DNA of 64,000 nucleotides from Microbulbifer sp. HZ11. Its GTDB lineage: Bacteria > Pseudomonadota > Gammaproteobacteria > Pseudomonadales > Cellvibrionaceae. The stretch covers positions 1,178,001 through 1,242,000 of the forward strand of contig NZ_JELR01000002.1 of NCBI RefSeq assembly GCF_000708675.1, read 5' to 3'. Of this stretch, positions 40,196 to 52,200 are shown one piece after another (positions within the stretch are counted from its first letter, which is position 1; each line of letters opens with the position of its first letter). The position numbers and the translations under genes were made by a program. The notes beneath the pieces are model-generated. The model saw only the letters and a program-made list of their open reading frames with translations, did no database searches and was not told the origin of the DNA.

Positions 40196-40720
40196 TCAAC
40201 CGGGGGCTTCGCCCTGCAAGCGGTCCGCGACCATTTGCGCAGCTTGCTTGGGGGTGCAGTGGTCGGTATCACATACCAGATCCGCAACTTCCGCGTAAAA
40301 CGCCTCGCGCTGCTTGAGAATTTCGGCGAGCTTGGCCCGCGGATCATCCACTTGCAGTAACGGGCGGTTGCTGTTTTTGGAAGTGCGCTCCACCAGCTGA
40401 TCAAGACTGGCCCGCAGATACACCACGAAGCCCTGCCCTTTCAGCAGCGCCCGGTTTTCCGGCATCAGGACTATACCACCACCGGTGGCGACCACCTGCG
40501 TTTCGCCATTGCACAGATCCGCCAAAACCTCGCTCTCACGACGGCGGAAACCGGCCTCCCCTTCCACATCAAAGATCCAGGGAATATCGGCGCCGGTGCG
40601 GTCTTCAAGTACTTTATCCGAATCGGCAAAAGGCAGCCCGAGTTGGGCTGCCAGTAATTTGCCGATAGTGGACTTGCCGGCCCCCATGGGACCGACAAGG
40701 AAGATGGGTTGGGTAATCAC
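40196..40720 (-). CDS. aroK: Shikimate kinase
   Basis: 174 residues. It phosphorylates shikimate at the 3-hydroxyl. The P-loop is GPMGAGKSTIGK, the shikimate-binding Asp is in FADSDKVLEDRTG, GEAGFRRRESEVL carries the substrate arginine, and ATGGGIVL is the Walker-B-like motif. The ATG overlaps the pilQ stop by four bases (ATGA-type), so translation is coupled to pilQ. Confidence 0.97.
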   Translation of the reverse strand: MITQPIFLVGPMGAGKSTIGKLLAAQLGLPFADSDKVLEDRTGADIPWIFDVEGEAGFRRRESEVLADLCNGETQVVATGGGIVLMPENRALLKGQGFVVYLRASLDQLVERTSKNSNRPLLQVDDPRAKLAEILKQREAFYAEVADLVCDTDHCTPKQAAQMVADRLQGEAPG

Positions 40721-42939
40721 TTGCTGAAGGAGAGGAACTCGTCCTGCATGATGCGCGGGGTGATAAAGATCAGCAGTTCGCGCTTGTCTTCCTGCTTGGT
40801 GGTGGTTTTGAACAGGTGGCCCAGGAAGGGAATATCACCAAGCACTGGCACCTTCACCTCACCTTCGATGGCTTGCGCCTCGAAAATACCACCGAGCACG
40901 ATGGTTTCACCGTTAGCGACCAAGACTTTGGTCTGTAGCGAGTTCACATTGATTGCCGGAATCTGCGCCCCAGTAATCACGTTGGTGAACAACTCACCGA
41001 CACTGTTCTGGTCGATATTCAGATTCATGATGATATTGTCATCCGGCGTGATCTGCGGGGTCACGTTCAGCAGCAACACCGCTTCTTTAAAGGTCACAGA
41101 TGCCGCACCGGAGGACGTCGCTTCCAGGTAGGGAATTTCCACACCGGAGCGAATGCTCGCTTCCTGCTTGTCCCCGGTGACCACCTTGGGCTGGGACACG
41201 ATTTCCGCTTTGCCCACATCTTCCAGTGCAGACAACTCCAGACCCAGCAGGAAGTCTTCCTTGAGGATGGCATAAGCGACGCTGCCGGCCGGGTTGCTCA
41301 GGCCCAGATCCACCAACATGGGATCATGGGAGGTTTCCGGCGCAGACAGGTCCGGACCATTGCCGTCGCCATCAGAAATTCCCGGCAGCATTGAACCGGA
41401 ACCAATACCGATCGAATCATCGCTGATATTGTGATCTTCCAGGTAGCTCCAGCGCACCCCGAGGCTCTTCTCGAAATCGGTATTCGCGGTCACGATGCGT
41501 GCCTCGATCATTACCTGGCGAATCGGAATATCGATGGCGCCGATCAGGTCGCGGAACTGGGCAATTTTCTCTTCGGTGTCAGTCAGGATAATGGTATTAG
41601 TGCGCTCATCGACAATAGCGCTGCCGCGGGATGACAGGATGCTGCGCCCGTCCTGCTGCTCCTGACCGCCAGCAAAGCTGCCCTGTCCAAAGCCGCCACC
41701 CTGGCCGCCCTGATTACCGGCAAACAGGGTAAACAGCTCACGGGCATCCGCATAACGGATCTGGATATACTCGGTGCGCAGCGGCGCCAGTTCTTCCAGC
41801 TGTTTACGGGTTTCCAGCTCACGGCGCTCGCGCTCGGCAATCTCTGCCGCCGGTGCCACCATGATCACGTTACCCTCCTGACGCTTATCCAGCCCTTTGG
41901 CCTTCAGGATCAGCTCCAGAGCCTGGTCCCAGGGGACGCCGTCCAGACGCAGAGTAATACGGCCCTGCACGGTATCACTGGCTACCAGATTGAGATCGGT
42001 AAAGTCTGCGATCAACTGCAGCACCGAACGCACTTCGATGTCCTGAAAATTCAAGGACAGCTTCTCGCCGGTAAACGCGAATTCTTTCTGCTTCTCGCGC
42101 ACCTGTGCCACAGTGAGAGGCTTGACGCTCAGAACGTACTCGGTGTCTGCCTGATAGGCGAGATAATCGTACTCGCCATCGTGAGGGTCTACGGTGATTA
42201 CGGTATTGCGACCGTCGTAATCGACGCTGATGGCATTCACCGGCGTAGCGAAGTCGGTTACATCCAGACGCTGGCGCAGGGATGGCGGCAACTCGGCGCC
42301 AAGAAAGGTCAACACAATCTTGCCGCGGGTGCGCTCAACATCGATGTTCACCGCCGGATCGCTCAGACTGACGATGACCTTGCCTTCGCCACCCTCGCCG
42401 CGACGGAAGTCCACGTTGTCGATACCCACATTGCCCGCAGGCTTGAACTGGGCATTGCCGCCGATATTGGTGCTGCTATGTACCGGCGCGGTGGTAACCG
42501 CTGCGGTAGTCGCAGTATCGGCACCCACCTCCAGCACCACCTGATTGCCAACGCGCTCACTGGTGTACACCGGCAGCTCGTCCAGGTTCAGGATGAGGCG
42601 CGTACGGTCCTCACCGGACACAATCACCGCACTGCGCGCGGCGCCGATATCCATGCTGTATTTTTTCTGCGGCAGTACACTCTCGACGCCGGCAAAATCC
42701 ATCACGATACGCGCGGGCTGTTCAATGGTGTAGCCGGTGGGCTCCGGAGGCACATCACTGAACGTGAGGCGCAGCTGCAGACGGCTTCCCGGCAGCTCGG
42801 AGAACTGGATGTCATTCAATTGGCTTGCCAGAGACGGCGCAGCCAGGGGCAGAATCATCAGGCCCAGCAGCAACGCTTTCGCGCGCGGCAGCCTATTGGC
42901 TCCCCATGCCAATACACTGGCGAGTTGCTTGGTGATCAT
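40717..42939 (-). CDS. pilQ: Type IV pilus secretin PilQ
   Basis: 740 residues. PilQ forms the outer-membrane ring through which the pilus leaves. Order: signal peptide (1-~38, LLLGLMILPLAAPSLAS); two AMIN domains (~40-260) that bind peptidoglycan; an STN/N0 domain (~290-340, LSLNFQDIEVRSVLQLIADF); N1 domain; a Gly/Gln-rich insert (GNQGGQGGGFGQGSFAGGQE); and the C-terminal secretin domain (~480-735) with ITPRIM near the end. Two bases separate it from pilP. Confidence 0.97.
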   Translation of the reverse strand: MITKQLASVLAWGANRLPRAKALLLGLMILPLAAPSLASQLNDIQFSELPGSRLQLRLTFSDVPPEPTGYTIEQPARIVMDFAGVESVLPQKKYSMDIGAARSAVIVSGEDRTRLILNLDELPVYTSERVGNQVVLEVGADTATTAAVTTAPVHSSTNIGGNAQFKPAGNVGIDNVDFRRGEGGEGKVIVSLSDPAVNIDVERTRGKIVLTFLGAELPPSLRQRLDVTDFATPVNAISVDYDGRNTVITVDPHDGEYDYLAYQADTEYVLSVKPLTVAQVREKQKEFAFTGEKLSLNFQDIEVRSVLQLIADFTDLNLVASDTVQGRITLRLDGVPWDQALELILKAKGLDKRQEGNVIMVAPAAEIAERERRELETRKQLEELAPLRTEYIQIRYADARELFTLFAGNQGGQGGGFGQGSFAGGQEQQDGRSILSSRGSAIVDERTNTIILTDTEEKIAQFRDLIGAIDIPIRQVMIEARIVTANTDFEKSLGVRWSYLEDHNISDDSIGIGSGSMLPGISDGDGNGPDLSAPETSHDPMLVDLGLSNPAGSVAYAILKEDFLLGLELSALEDVGKAEIVSQPKVVTGDKQEASIRSGVEIPYLEATSSGAASVTFKEAVLLLNVTPQITPDDNIIMNLNIDQNSVGELFTNVITGAQIPAINVNSLQTKVLVANGETIVLGGIFEAQAIEGEVKVPVLGDIPFLGHLFKTTTKQEDKRELLIFITPRIMQDEFLSFSK

Positions 42940-42941
42940 TT

Positions 42942-43469
42942 TTAGTTGTCCTTGTCTTCCAAAGTCAGAGCCCGCGGCCGTTCTATCCAGCCGCCGGTGC
43001 CGTCCGGCACAATTTCCAATACATCAAGTTGTGACGATGAGGCGTTGACCACACGCCCGTGATTTTTACCCATATAGTTGCCGATGGTGATGCGATGGAT
43101 CCCCCCGTCGCCATCATTCACCAGCGCCCAAAGCTGTCCGCCCCGCGAGAGGGTACCAACCATAGACAATGCATCAAACGAGTATCGTTCCAGCAGTTCT
43201 TTCTGCCGATTCATATCCGGTGCCACATCCAGCTTGCGCCCCACAAGACGCTGATCCGCCTCCAGAACCGGACGGATGAACGGGCTGCGCATGGCGGCCG
43301 CGCTGTATACATAGGGGCTGTAAGGAGTAAATGTGGGAATCGGCTCGATCTGCCCCTTGGGCTTGTGCTTCACCGCCGCCATCTTCTGACGCAGATCACT
43401 GTGACTACCATCCAGACTACAGCCGGTCATCGCCAGCAGTGCCGCGGTCAGAGCGAAGTATTTTTTCAT
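42942..43469 (-). CDS. pilP: Type IV pilus inner-membrane lipoprotein PilP
   Basis: 175 residues. The N-terminus is a lipoprotein signal with lipobox LAMTGC (Cys16), so it is anchored by lipid. PilP links the PilMNO complex to PilQ. The beta domain (~95-170) has SMVGTLSRGGQLWALVNDGDGGIHRI and the family ending with NYMGKNHGRV. It overlaps pilO by four bases. Confidence 0.95.
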   Translation of the reverse strand: MKKYFALTAALLAMTGCSLDGSHSDLRQKMAAVKHKPKGQIEPIPTFTPYSPYVYSAAAMRSPFIRPVLEADQRLVGRKLDVAPDMNRQKELLERYSFDALSMVGTLSRGGQLWALVNDGDGGIHRITIGNYMGKNHGRVVNASSSQLDVLEIVPDGTGGWIERPRALTLEDKDN

Positions 43470-44086
43470 CCTTCTTCTCCCTGATCCTTATAGCGATAGG
43501 TTTTGGCGTTCACCACCATATTCAGTAGCGCCTTGCCATCCTTACTGGTGTTGATATCAAAATCGTGCAGAGTCACGATCCGCGGCATCCCCGCAATACC
43601 GGAAATAAACGCACCGAACTCGTGATAACCGCCCTGCACCTCAATGCGGATGGGCAGCTCCACGTAGAACTCACCTACCTGCTCCCCTTCCAGCGCCACC
43701 TTCTGGATGGTAAGGCCGCTACCGCGGCCGAATTCGTCGATATCTTCCAGCAGACCGGGCACTTCAGTGTCCTTGGGCAGCTGCTTGAGCAGTGCCCCGA
43801 AAGTCTCTTCCATTTCCGCCAGCTGTTCGCGATAGGCGTCCAGGTTGGCCGCCTCAAAAGACTTGCGCTCGAACTGGGCAAACAGCTCACGCTCTTTATT
43901 TGCGGCAAAGTCCAGCTGACCGTAGCGATCTTTGATCATGAAAAAATAGCCACCGCCAATAAGCGCCGCAGCAATAATAACCAGCAATGCGATTCGCCCG
44001 GCAAGCGGCCAGACACCGACCCGGGAGAAATCGATATCGTTGATATCCAGCTCATTGAGCTGTTTGAGAGTATCTTCAAGCGCCAC
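43466..44086 (-). CDS. pilO: Type IV pilus alignment protein PilO
   Basis: 206 residues. A single transmembrane helix at ~24-50 (WPLAGRIALLVIIAAALIGG) follows a short cytoplasmic start (LEDTLKQLNELDINDID). A coiled-coil (~60-105) and a ferredoxin-like periplasmic domain follow. It forms heterodimers with PilN in the inner-membrane alignment complex. Two bases separate it from pilN. Confidence 0.95.
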   Translation of the reverse strand: MALEDTLKQLNELDINDIDFSRVGVWPLAGRIALLVIIAAALIGGGYFFMIKDRYGQLDFAANKERELFAQFERKSFEAANLDAYREQLAEMEETFGALLKQLPKDTEVPGLLEDIDEFGRGSGLTIQKVALEGEQVGEFYVELPIRIEVQGGYHEFGAFISGIAGMPRIVTLHDFDINTSKDGKALLNMVVNAKTYRYKDQGEEG

Positions 44087-44088
44087 GA

Positions 44089-44670
44089 TTACGCTCCACT
44101 ATTGGCGCCGTCAGCGCCCTCTTCTTTTTTGCGGCCGCTGACACTGACCGTCATTTCAAATGCGCTGGCCTGCTCACCAAATTCAGGCTTGGCTGTCACA
44201 CCGGTGAGGTTCGGTGACTGAAACCACTCTGACTGGTCCAGGCTGCGCATAAACGAGGAAACCCGGTTATTGGATTCCGCAACGCCGGAGATCTGCAGGG
44301 TGCGGCCGGAACGCTTGAGGCTGGTCAACCACAGCCCCTCCGGCGCAGCGCGAACCATCTCATCGAAGTAGCGCACCGCCAGCGGACGGTTGCCCTGCAG
44401 CTCCTGAATCACGCGCATGCGGTCGATCAGCTCCTGACGACGCTTCTTCAGATCCTTGATCTCGCGGACCTGTTTGTTCAACGCAGTGATCTCGGTATTC
44501 AGCAGCTGATTGCGCTCATTCTGATTGGCAATCTGCGCATCCACCGTCTTCATCCACATAAATACCGAGAAGCCGGCAGCGATCACCACAAGCACCGCAA
44601 CCTGCTGAAACTCTTTCTGCTTCTGTGCCCGGAATTCCTGGCGCCAGGGGAGTAGGTTAATTTTTGCCAT
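44089..44670 (-). CDS. pilN: Type IV pilus alignment protein PilN
   Basis: 193 residues. The cytoplasmic start MAKINLLPWRQEFR is the conserved PilM-binding motif (INLLPWR). One transmembrane helix follows (~23-41), then a coiled-coil (NERNQLLNTEITALNKQVRE) and a periplasmic domain. The C-terminal ~20 residues are charged and low-complexity. Three bases separate it from pilM. Confidence 0.95.
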   Translation of the reverse strand: MAKINLLPWRQEFRAQKQKEFQQVAVLVVIAAGFSVFMWMKTVDAQIANQNERNQLLNTEITALNKQVREIKDLKKRRQELIDRMRVIQELQGNRPLAVRYFDEMVRAAPEGLWLTSLKRSGRTLQISGVAESNNRVSSFMRSLDQSEWFQSPNLTGVTAKPEFGEQASAFEMTVSVSGRKKEEGADGANSGA

Positions 44671-44673
44671 TGA

Positions 44674-45771
<1,098 letters not shown>

Positions 45772-45849
45772 TTATGGAGGTTTGATGGTATAGCACTTTA
45801 AATTACCGTCGCAACCGCCTTTTGCATAGGTATCAGTGCACATTATTCG

Positions 45850-45855
45850 TATAAT
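45850..45855 (+). promoter_or_regulatory. Candidate -10 element for mrcA
   Basis: TATAAT, an exact sigma-70 -10 match, lies 50 bases before the mrcA start. No good -35 at 16-18 base spacing is visible (TTGCAT at 45822-45827 is 22 bases away), so the call is tentative. Confidence 0.4.
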
Positions 45856-45905
45856 TGTCGAACAGTGCCGATAATTTTGATCAAGACGTATACAGAAGCA
45901 TTTCA

Positions 45906-48596
45906 ATGACCGAAAAAGCCCGCAACCGCCTGCTGTCTCTGCTGTGGCTGGCTCTGGCCGGCGCCGCCGCCGGTGCCATGGCGTTTTCCAGCATCTACCT
46001 GTACCTGAAACCGGGCCTGCCCTCGGTCGAGAGTCTGCGCGATATCCGCCTGCAGACCCCGCTGCGGATCTATTCGCGGGACATGAAGCTTATCGGCGAA
46101 TTCGGCGAGAAGCGCCGAAGCCCCATCACCATCGAACAGACTCCGGACATGTTCATCAAGGCCATTCTGGCCGCGGAGGACGATGGCTTCTACTCCCACA
46201 GCGGGGTTTCCATCAAAGGTCTGATGCGCGCGGTACGTCAGCTGGTGGCCAGTGGCTCAATCCAGTCCGGCGGCAGTACGCTGACCATGCAGGTGGCGCG
46301 AAATTTCTTTTTGAGCCGCGAACAGCGCTTTATCCGCAAGTTCAACGAGATTCTACTGTCCCTGCAGATAGAGCAGGAACTCAGCAAAGACGAAATTCTC
46401 GCCCTCTACATCAACAAAATCTTCCTCGGTAATCGCGCCTACGGCTTCCAGGCGGCCGCTCACGTCTATTACGGCAAGGACATCAACGAGCTGAACCTTG
46501 CCCAATGGGCAATGATGGCGGGCCTCCCCAAGGCACCTTCCACCTACAATCCGATCGCCAATCCATCCCGGGCGCTGGTGCGTCGCAACTGGATTCTGAA
46601 ACGCATGCTGGACCTGGGTCACATCGACCAGGACGAATATAAGAACTCGATTACCGCACCGGTCACCGCCCGCTATCATGGCCGCGACCTGGACCTCAGC
46701 GCCCCCTATGTGGCTGAAATGGCGCGCAAGGAGGCGGTGGACCTGTTTGGCGATGCCGCCTACACCGACGGCTATCAGGTCATTACCACCGTCGACAGCA
46801 AGTTACAGGACGCAGCCCGCAAAGCCCTGCAACACGGCCTCGAAACCTACGATGGCCGCCACGGTTATCGCGGTCCGGAGCAGCGCCTGGATACGGAGCT
46901 GTTGGCGGACAACGATCAGCTGGTGGACCTGCTGCAGGAAATCCCGGTACTCGGCGGCCTGCAACCAGCGGTGGTGACCGCGGTAAACCCACAAAGCCTC
47001 AGGGTGCAGCTGCGTGACCGCCGGGTGGTCGAGATTCCCTGGGAGAATGGGCTTAGCAGTATCCGCCCCTATATTTCCGAGAATGCCCGCGGCGCGCGCC
47101 TCAAGTCCGCCGACGAGATGTTCGCACCCGGTGACGTAGTGCGCCTGCGCCGGGTACTGATCAGTGCGGAGCAGGTGGCAGAAGAACAGAAGTCTGCCCG
47201 CGAGGCCGAGCTGGCATCCGCCGCAGACCAGCTGGCAAACACCGAGGTGACCGAAGACCCGTTCTCCAGTCCAGAAGGCCTTGACGAGGAAGAGGCACAG
47301 GAGCAGCCCCAGGCGCGGGAAGAGTGGCACCTCGCCCAGGTCCCAGAGGCGCAGGGTGCGCTGGTATCCCTGGAGCCGGAAGACGGTGCCATTCGCGCGC
47401 TGGTGGGGGGCTACGATTTCCGTCAAAGCCACTTCAATCGTGTGACCCAGGCCGCGCGCCAACCGGGCTCCAGCTTTAAGCCGTTCATCTACTCGGCGGC
47501 GCTTGAGAACGGTTATACCGCCGCCAGTATCATCAATGATGCCCCGATTATCTTCGAGCAGACCAACCTGGAAGATGTGTGGCGCCCGGAAAACGATGGC
47601 GGCACCTTCCTCGGCCCGACCCGCCTGCGCAAGGCGCTGTATATGTCGCGCAACATGGTCTCGATTCGCCTGCTGCAGTCCCTCGGGCTGGATCGTGCAC
47701 TGGCATTCGCCGAAGGCTTCGGTTTCGAGCGCGCTAAACTGGCACGCAACCTGTCTATCGCTCTCGGCAGCTCCGCACTGACACCGCTGGAAATGGTGCG
47801 TGGCTACGCCGCCTTCGCCAATGGCGGCTTCCGAGTGGAGCCCTACCTGCTGGATCAGGTTCTGGACGTACACGGGGATACGGTCTATCAGGCACTACCG
47901 TTGACCGTTTGCCGGGACTGCCCGGAGATGGGCGAGGACCGCGGCCCGGCGCCAGAACCCATTGACCTGCAGTCGGTGCAGCATGAAGCCGTTGCCAACG
48001 CCCATGAAGAAGAGCCACTGGAGCTACGCACTCTGCCCGTAGCCCCCCTCAGTGCCGACGAGCAGGCGCGCCCGCGCGCGCCCCGCGCCATGTCTGCGGA
48101 AACCGCCTTTATCATGGATTCCATGCTGAAAGACGTGGTCAAGCGCGGCACCGGCCGCAAGGCGCTGGCGATGAACCGGGGTGATATCGCCGGTAAGACC
48201 GGTACCACCAATGGCCCTCGCGACTCCTGGTTCTCCGGCTACAGTCCGCACCTGGCCACCAGTGCGTGGGTCGGCTTTGATGCCAACACCCCCCTCGGAC
48301 GCAATGAATATGGCGGCACCGCGGCGCTACCGATCTGGATCGACTTTATGACCGTCGCCCTGGACGGCTTGCCGGAGCGCCACCTGCCACAACCGGACGG
48401 CATAGTGACCATGCGCATCAACCCGCGCACCGGGTTGCGCACTTCCCGCGGTGGTATTTTTGAGATTTTCCGCGCCGATCGGGTACCCGGCCGCGAGACC
48501 TACAGCAACTATCCATCGATCTACTCCGACAGCCCGGATACGCCGGACAGCAGCAATGAGCAGGCGCAGGAATCTCTGCCGGAAGAGCTGTTCTAA
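45906..48596 (+). CDS. mrcA: Penicillin-binding protein 1A
   Basis: 896 residues from the ATG at 45906 (MTEKARNRLLSLLWL). A bifunctional inner-membrane enzyme that polymerises and cross-links peptidoglycan. Transmembrane helix ~10-33. The glycosyltransferase domain has Glu91 in AAEDDGFYSHSG and GGSTLTMQVARNFFLSREQ. An OB-like insert (~320-500, acidic) precedes the transpeptidase domain, whose active serine is Ser522 of SSFK, followed by SRN and KTGTTNG. All catalytic residues are intact. The first 17 codons of the longer open frame were rejected because they overlap the -10 candidate. Confidence 0.97.
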   Translation: MTEKARNRLLSLLWLALAGAAAGAMAFSSIYLYLKPGLPSVESLRDIRLQTPLRIYSRDMKLIGEFGEKRRSPITIEQTPDMFIKAILAAEDDGFYSHSGVSIKGLMRAVRQLVASGSIQSGGSTLTMQVARNFFLSREQRFIRKFNEILLSLQIEQELSKDEILALYINKIFLGNRAYGFQAAAHVYYGKDINELNLAQWAMMAGLPKAPSTYNPIANPSRALVRRNWILKRMLDLGHIDQDEYKNSITAPVTARYHGRDLDLSAPYVAEMARKEAVDLFGDAAYTDGYQVITTVDSKLQDAARKALQHGLETYDGRHGYRGPEQRLDTELLADNDQLVDLLQEIPVLGGLQPAVVTAVNPQSLRVQLRDRRVVEIPWENGLSSIRPYISENARGARLKSADEMFAPGDVVRLRRVLISAEQVAEEQKSAREAELASAADQLANTEVTEDPFSSPEGLDEEEAQEQPQAREEWHLAQVPEAQGALVSLEPEDGAIRALVGGYDFRQSHFNRVTQAARQPGSSFKPFIYSAALENGYTAASIINDAPIIFEQTNLEDVWRPENDGGTFLGPTRLRKALYMSRNMVSIRLLQSLGLDRALAFAEGFGFERAKLARNLSIALGSSALTPLEMVRGYAAFANGGFRVEPYLLDQVLDVHGDTVYQALPLTVCRDCPEMGEDRGPAPEPIDLQSVQHEAVANAHEEEPLELRTLPVAPLSADEQARPRAPRAMSAETAFIMDSMLKDVVKRGTGRKALAMNRGDIAGKTGTTNGPRDSWFSGYSPHLATSAWVGFDANTPLGRNEYGGTAALPIWIDFMTVALDGLPERHLPQPDGIVTMRINPRTGLRTSRGGIFEIFRADRVPGRETYSNYPSIYSDSPDTPDSSNEQAQESLPEELF

Positions 48597-48610
48597 TTCA
48601 GCGTTGTCCC

Positions 48611-48652
48611 ATAAACAAAAACGCCGCCCCTGAGGGCGGCGTTTTTGTTTAT
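48611..48652. terminator. Bidirectional intrinsic terminator
   Basis: A 42-base palindrome (ATAAACAAAAACGCCGCCC and its complement around a short loop) with A-run and T-run on either side. It serves mrcA on the plus strand and chpC on the minus strand. Confidence 0.92.
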
Positions 48653-48669
48653 GGTGTTTGGGGCCGTGG

Positions 48670-49161
48670 TCAGCGGGAGCTGCGGTACGCGAGACAGGCC
48701 TCTTCCATGGTCCCCAGATCCGGGATCACCGCCGCCTCCCCGGACAGGGCCACGTGCATCAATTCACCCATGGCGCATGCGCCTTCACGACCGGCAAGCT
48801 CTTCAGGTGTCACCCGCACCAGTCTTGGCGTCCCCTGAAGCACAACCGCAAAAAACGGCAGATCACCATCGGGATTGCCACTGCTCAGTACCGCGATACG
48901 GCAGTTACTGCGCAGAGTCGGCATGGCGTTACCACGCATCACCTCAAAAGAAACCAGTGGCAGACGCAACTCGCGCCAGTGCAACTCCCCCATATACCAG
49001 TCCGGCGCGTCAAATGCCGAAACCGGGCTTTGCAGCGCGATAATTTCCGACAGAGTATCCACCGGCACCAGCAGCTGGCCGTCGGCCAGTGGCAACAGCA
49101 GACTGCTGACTTCCTGGGGCATTTCGGTGGTTGGCAGGGCTTCTATGCCATTTCCGCTCAT
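48670..49161 (-). CDS. chpC: CheW-like adaptor protein, ChpC type
   Basis: 163 residues with one CheW-like domain (LLLPLADGQLLVPVDTLSEII; WYMGELHWRELRLPLVSFE). CheW proteins couple receptors to the kinase ChpA. In P. aeruginosa chpC is the last gene of the pil-chp cluster and the same is true here, which supports the name. It follows chpA by 55 bases. The sequence is short and divergent, so the specific name is less sure than the domain. Confidence 0.85.
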   Translation of the reverse strand: MSGNGIEALPTTEMPQEVSSLLLPLADGQLLVPVDTLSEIIALQSPVSAFDAPDWYMGELHWRELRLPLVSFEVMRGNAMPTLRSNCRIAVLSSGNPDGDLPFFAVVLQGTPRLVRVTPEELAGREGACAMGELMHVALSGEAAVIPDLGTMEEACLAYRSSR

Positions 49162-49216
49162 GCTGTGTGCTCTCCGCCGCTTGCTGGCGTCTCGATGTTG
49201 TTGTTACCCATTGCCA

Positions 49217-52200
49217 TCACGCGTCTGACTCCGCGAGGGTGAAATCATGGATGGCTTCCAGCAATACCTCTTCCTGGTAGGGCTTACCGAGGTAGTGGTT
49301 GACCCCGAGCGACAGCGCGTGATCGCGGTGCTTCTTACCGGTTCGTGAGGTGATCATGATGATCGGGATATCCCGCAGCCGGCTACTGGAGCGAATATTC
49401 CGCGCCACCTCGAAGCCGTCCATGCGCGGCATTTCGATGTCCAGCAGCATCACATCCGGAATCACGTCCTGCAGCTGGATAATGGCGTCCTGACCATCTT
49501 TGGCGGTGATCACGCGGAAACCTTCCCGCTCGAGGAAGCGCGTAGTCACCTTGCGTACGGTAACCGAATCATCCACCACCATAACCAGTTTCTGGGCTTC
49601 CGGTTCCTCGCGCGTGCTGACCTCCGGCATCTCCTGCAGCAATGGCGTTTCTGGACGCGCCAGCAGCGCCGAGTGTTTGCGCAGCAATGCGTGGGCATCC
49701 AGGATCACAACCACCGTACCGTCACCGGTAACCGTAGCACCGGAGACCCCCTGTACCGTCGCAAACTGGGGCCCGAGGCTCTTCACTACGATCTCGCGAC
49801 TGCCCATGATGGCATCCACCTGAAGTGCCATCGCCGTATTGTCGGAGCGCACCAGCAGCACCGGCATCTGCATATCCTCCACCGCCAGTCGTGGCTGGGC
49901 CGAAGACTGCAGCAGGCTGCCGAAGTAGTTCACCTGATAGGGCTCGCCGGCGTATTCAAAACGTGCTTCCGGGGAGCGGTAATAGTGCTCCAGCTCGAAC
50001 GGGCTCAGGCGCACAATACCCTCAATGGTATTCAGTGGCAGGGCGAACAGATCGTCTCCCACCCGCACCATCAACGCGCGGTTTACCGACACCGTGAATG
50101 GCAGACGCACCACAAATTCCGTACCCGCACCGGCCTGGGAATCAATGGAGACGGAGCCGCCGATCTGCTTGATCTCCGCAGATACCACGTCCATTCCCAC
50201 ACCACGACCGGAAATCTGCGTTACCTGGTCGGCGGTACTGAAGCCCGCCTGCAGAATAAACTGCATAATTTCGCTGTTGGACAGTTCCGCGTCCGGGCGC
50301 ATCAAGCCGCTTTCGATGGCCTTCTCGCGTACGCGCATCAGGTTGATACCGGCACCATCATCACTGATGGTCAGTACTACCTCACTGCCTTCCCGCGCCA
50401 CAGCCACGGCGATGCGGCCACGCTCGGGTTTACCCGCTTCGCGACGTTTTTCCGGGGACTCAATACCGTGGTCCACCGCATTCCGCAGCATATGCTCCAA
50501 CGGCGCAACCATGCGCTCCAGCATGGAGCGATCCAGTTCGCCCTCCACGTTGGAGAACACCAGGTCCACCTGCTTGCCAAGCTCCGCACTGACCTGACGC
50601 ACGATACGGCGCAGTCGCGGCACCAGTCGGGAGAAAGGAACCATGCGGCTGCGCATCAGGCCTTCCTGCAGCTCGGTATTTACCCGCGATTGCTGCAGCA
50701 ACAATGTTTCGGTATCCCGAGCCTTATTGCCCAGAGTCTGTCGCAGCTCCAGCAAGTCCGATGTGGACTCCAGCAGGGAGCGGGACAGCTGCTGGAAAGA
50801 CGAATAGCGGTCCATCTCCAGCGGGTCAAAGTCCACATCCTGTTCCGCCAGCTGTTCCTGGCGGAACTGGATCTGTGCTTCGGTTTCCTTGTCGAGACGG
50901 CGCAACTGCTCGTTCAGACGGGACAGGGTAGAGTCCATCTCGTCCAGCGCCAGTCCGAATTCACTCACCTGCTCTTCCAGTCGACCACGGGAAATCGAGG
51001 TCTCACCGGCCAGGTTTACCAGCTCTTCCAGCAACTCCGATGCAACCCGGACCATTTCCTGGGGCTGATTGCGCGGCTGGCCGCCGTCGCGGTCGGAAAC
51101 GTTTTTTCCCTTGCGTATAAACGGCAGAACATTACTGTTGTCGGCAGCGGGGATAACTTCCGCAGGCGCTTGGGGCTCCGGCTCGGTCGGCGCGGGCGGC
51201 TGCGCTTCCACGTCGGCCTGTACAATCTCCTCGACCACAGGCATATCGAGAGCAATCCCTTCTGTCGCCGGTGTCGAATCTGCGGGCGCACTTACGTCGG
51301 TTGCCGCCACATCCGCCCACTGAGTTTCCAGTAATGCACAGAAGGCCGGCAATTCATCACCGCCCATCCAGGCGCGCACGGTTTCGACACCTGCAGCCAT
51401 GCGGTCGTAAATACCGTGAGCATCGGCGAAGAAGGAACTCGACGGAGCGCTTCCGCTCTGCATGTTTTCGATATCGGTTTCAAAGCGGTGTGCCACCTCA
51501 CCCAGGCCCATCAGAGCCGCCATACGCGCACCACCCTTGAAGGTGTGCAGCACGCGTTTCAGCGCCTCGGGCATGGCATGGTCATCGGGCGCCTGCTCCC
51601 AGTTCTGGATCAGCTCTTCCAGCTCGTCGATCAGGTCCACCGCCTCTTCCAGGAACACCTCGACCACATCCGGGTCGATGTCCGCGAGCAGTGCACGCTG
51701 CACATCGCTGATGTCATCGTCAGACAATGTCACAGGGGCGCCGGCAGCCACTGGGGTGGCAGCTGGCGCCTCGCGGTGCTGCGCAGGCTCTTCAGGCGCC
51801 GGGGCGACGGTCTCGATATTTGTGGCCGATTCGACAGCTGGCATTGCGGGCGCCAGTTCTGCCTCCTCGCTAACGGTATTGGTGGCGGAGAGCTCTGCCT
51901 CCAGCCATTCGACGGTGAGCTCCGGCTCGTCGTCCACTTCTGCATTGATGCCAGGGGCGATTTCTTCCGCGGGCTCTGAAACCGCAGGCGCTGTCTGCTC
52001 TGTCTCGCCGGCCATATCGCCAAAGCCGTCGCTATCGCCGCCAGATAGTGCGGTAACCTGATCCGCCGCAGTCTCCTCGGCAACCAGGTCATCGAACCCA
52101 AGACCCGCCAGCACGCCGTCCTCGACGCCCGCATCTGCAACTTCGGCAACCGGCTCCGCGGAGACCTCTTCCACATCGGCGAAGCTGAACTCGCTGCTGT

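Noticed and set aside
49673..51334. 553-codon open frame antisense to chpA
   Set aside because: Covers the ATPase/CheW part of ChpA, which is clearly coding on the minus strand.
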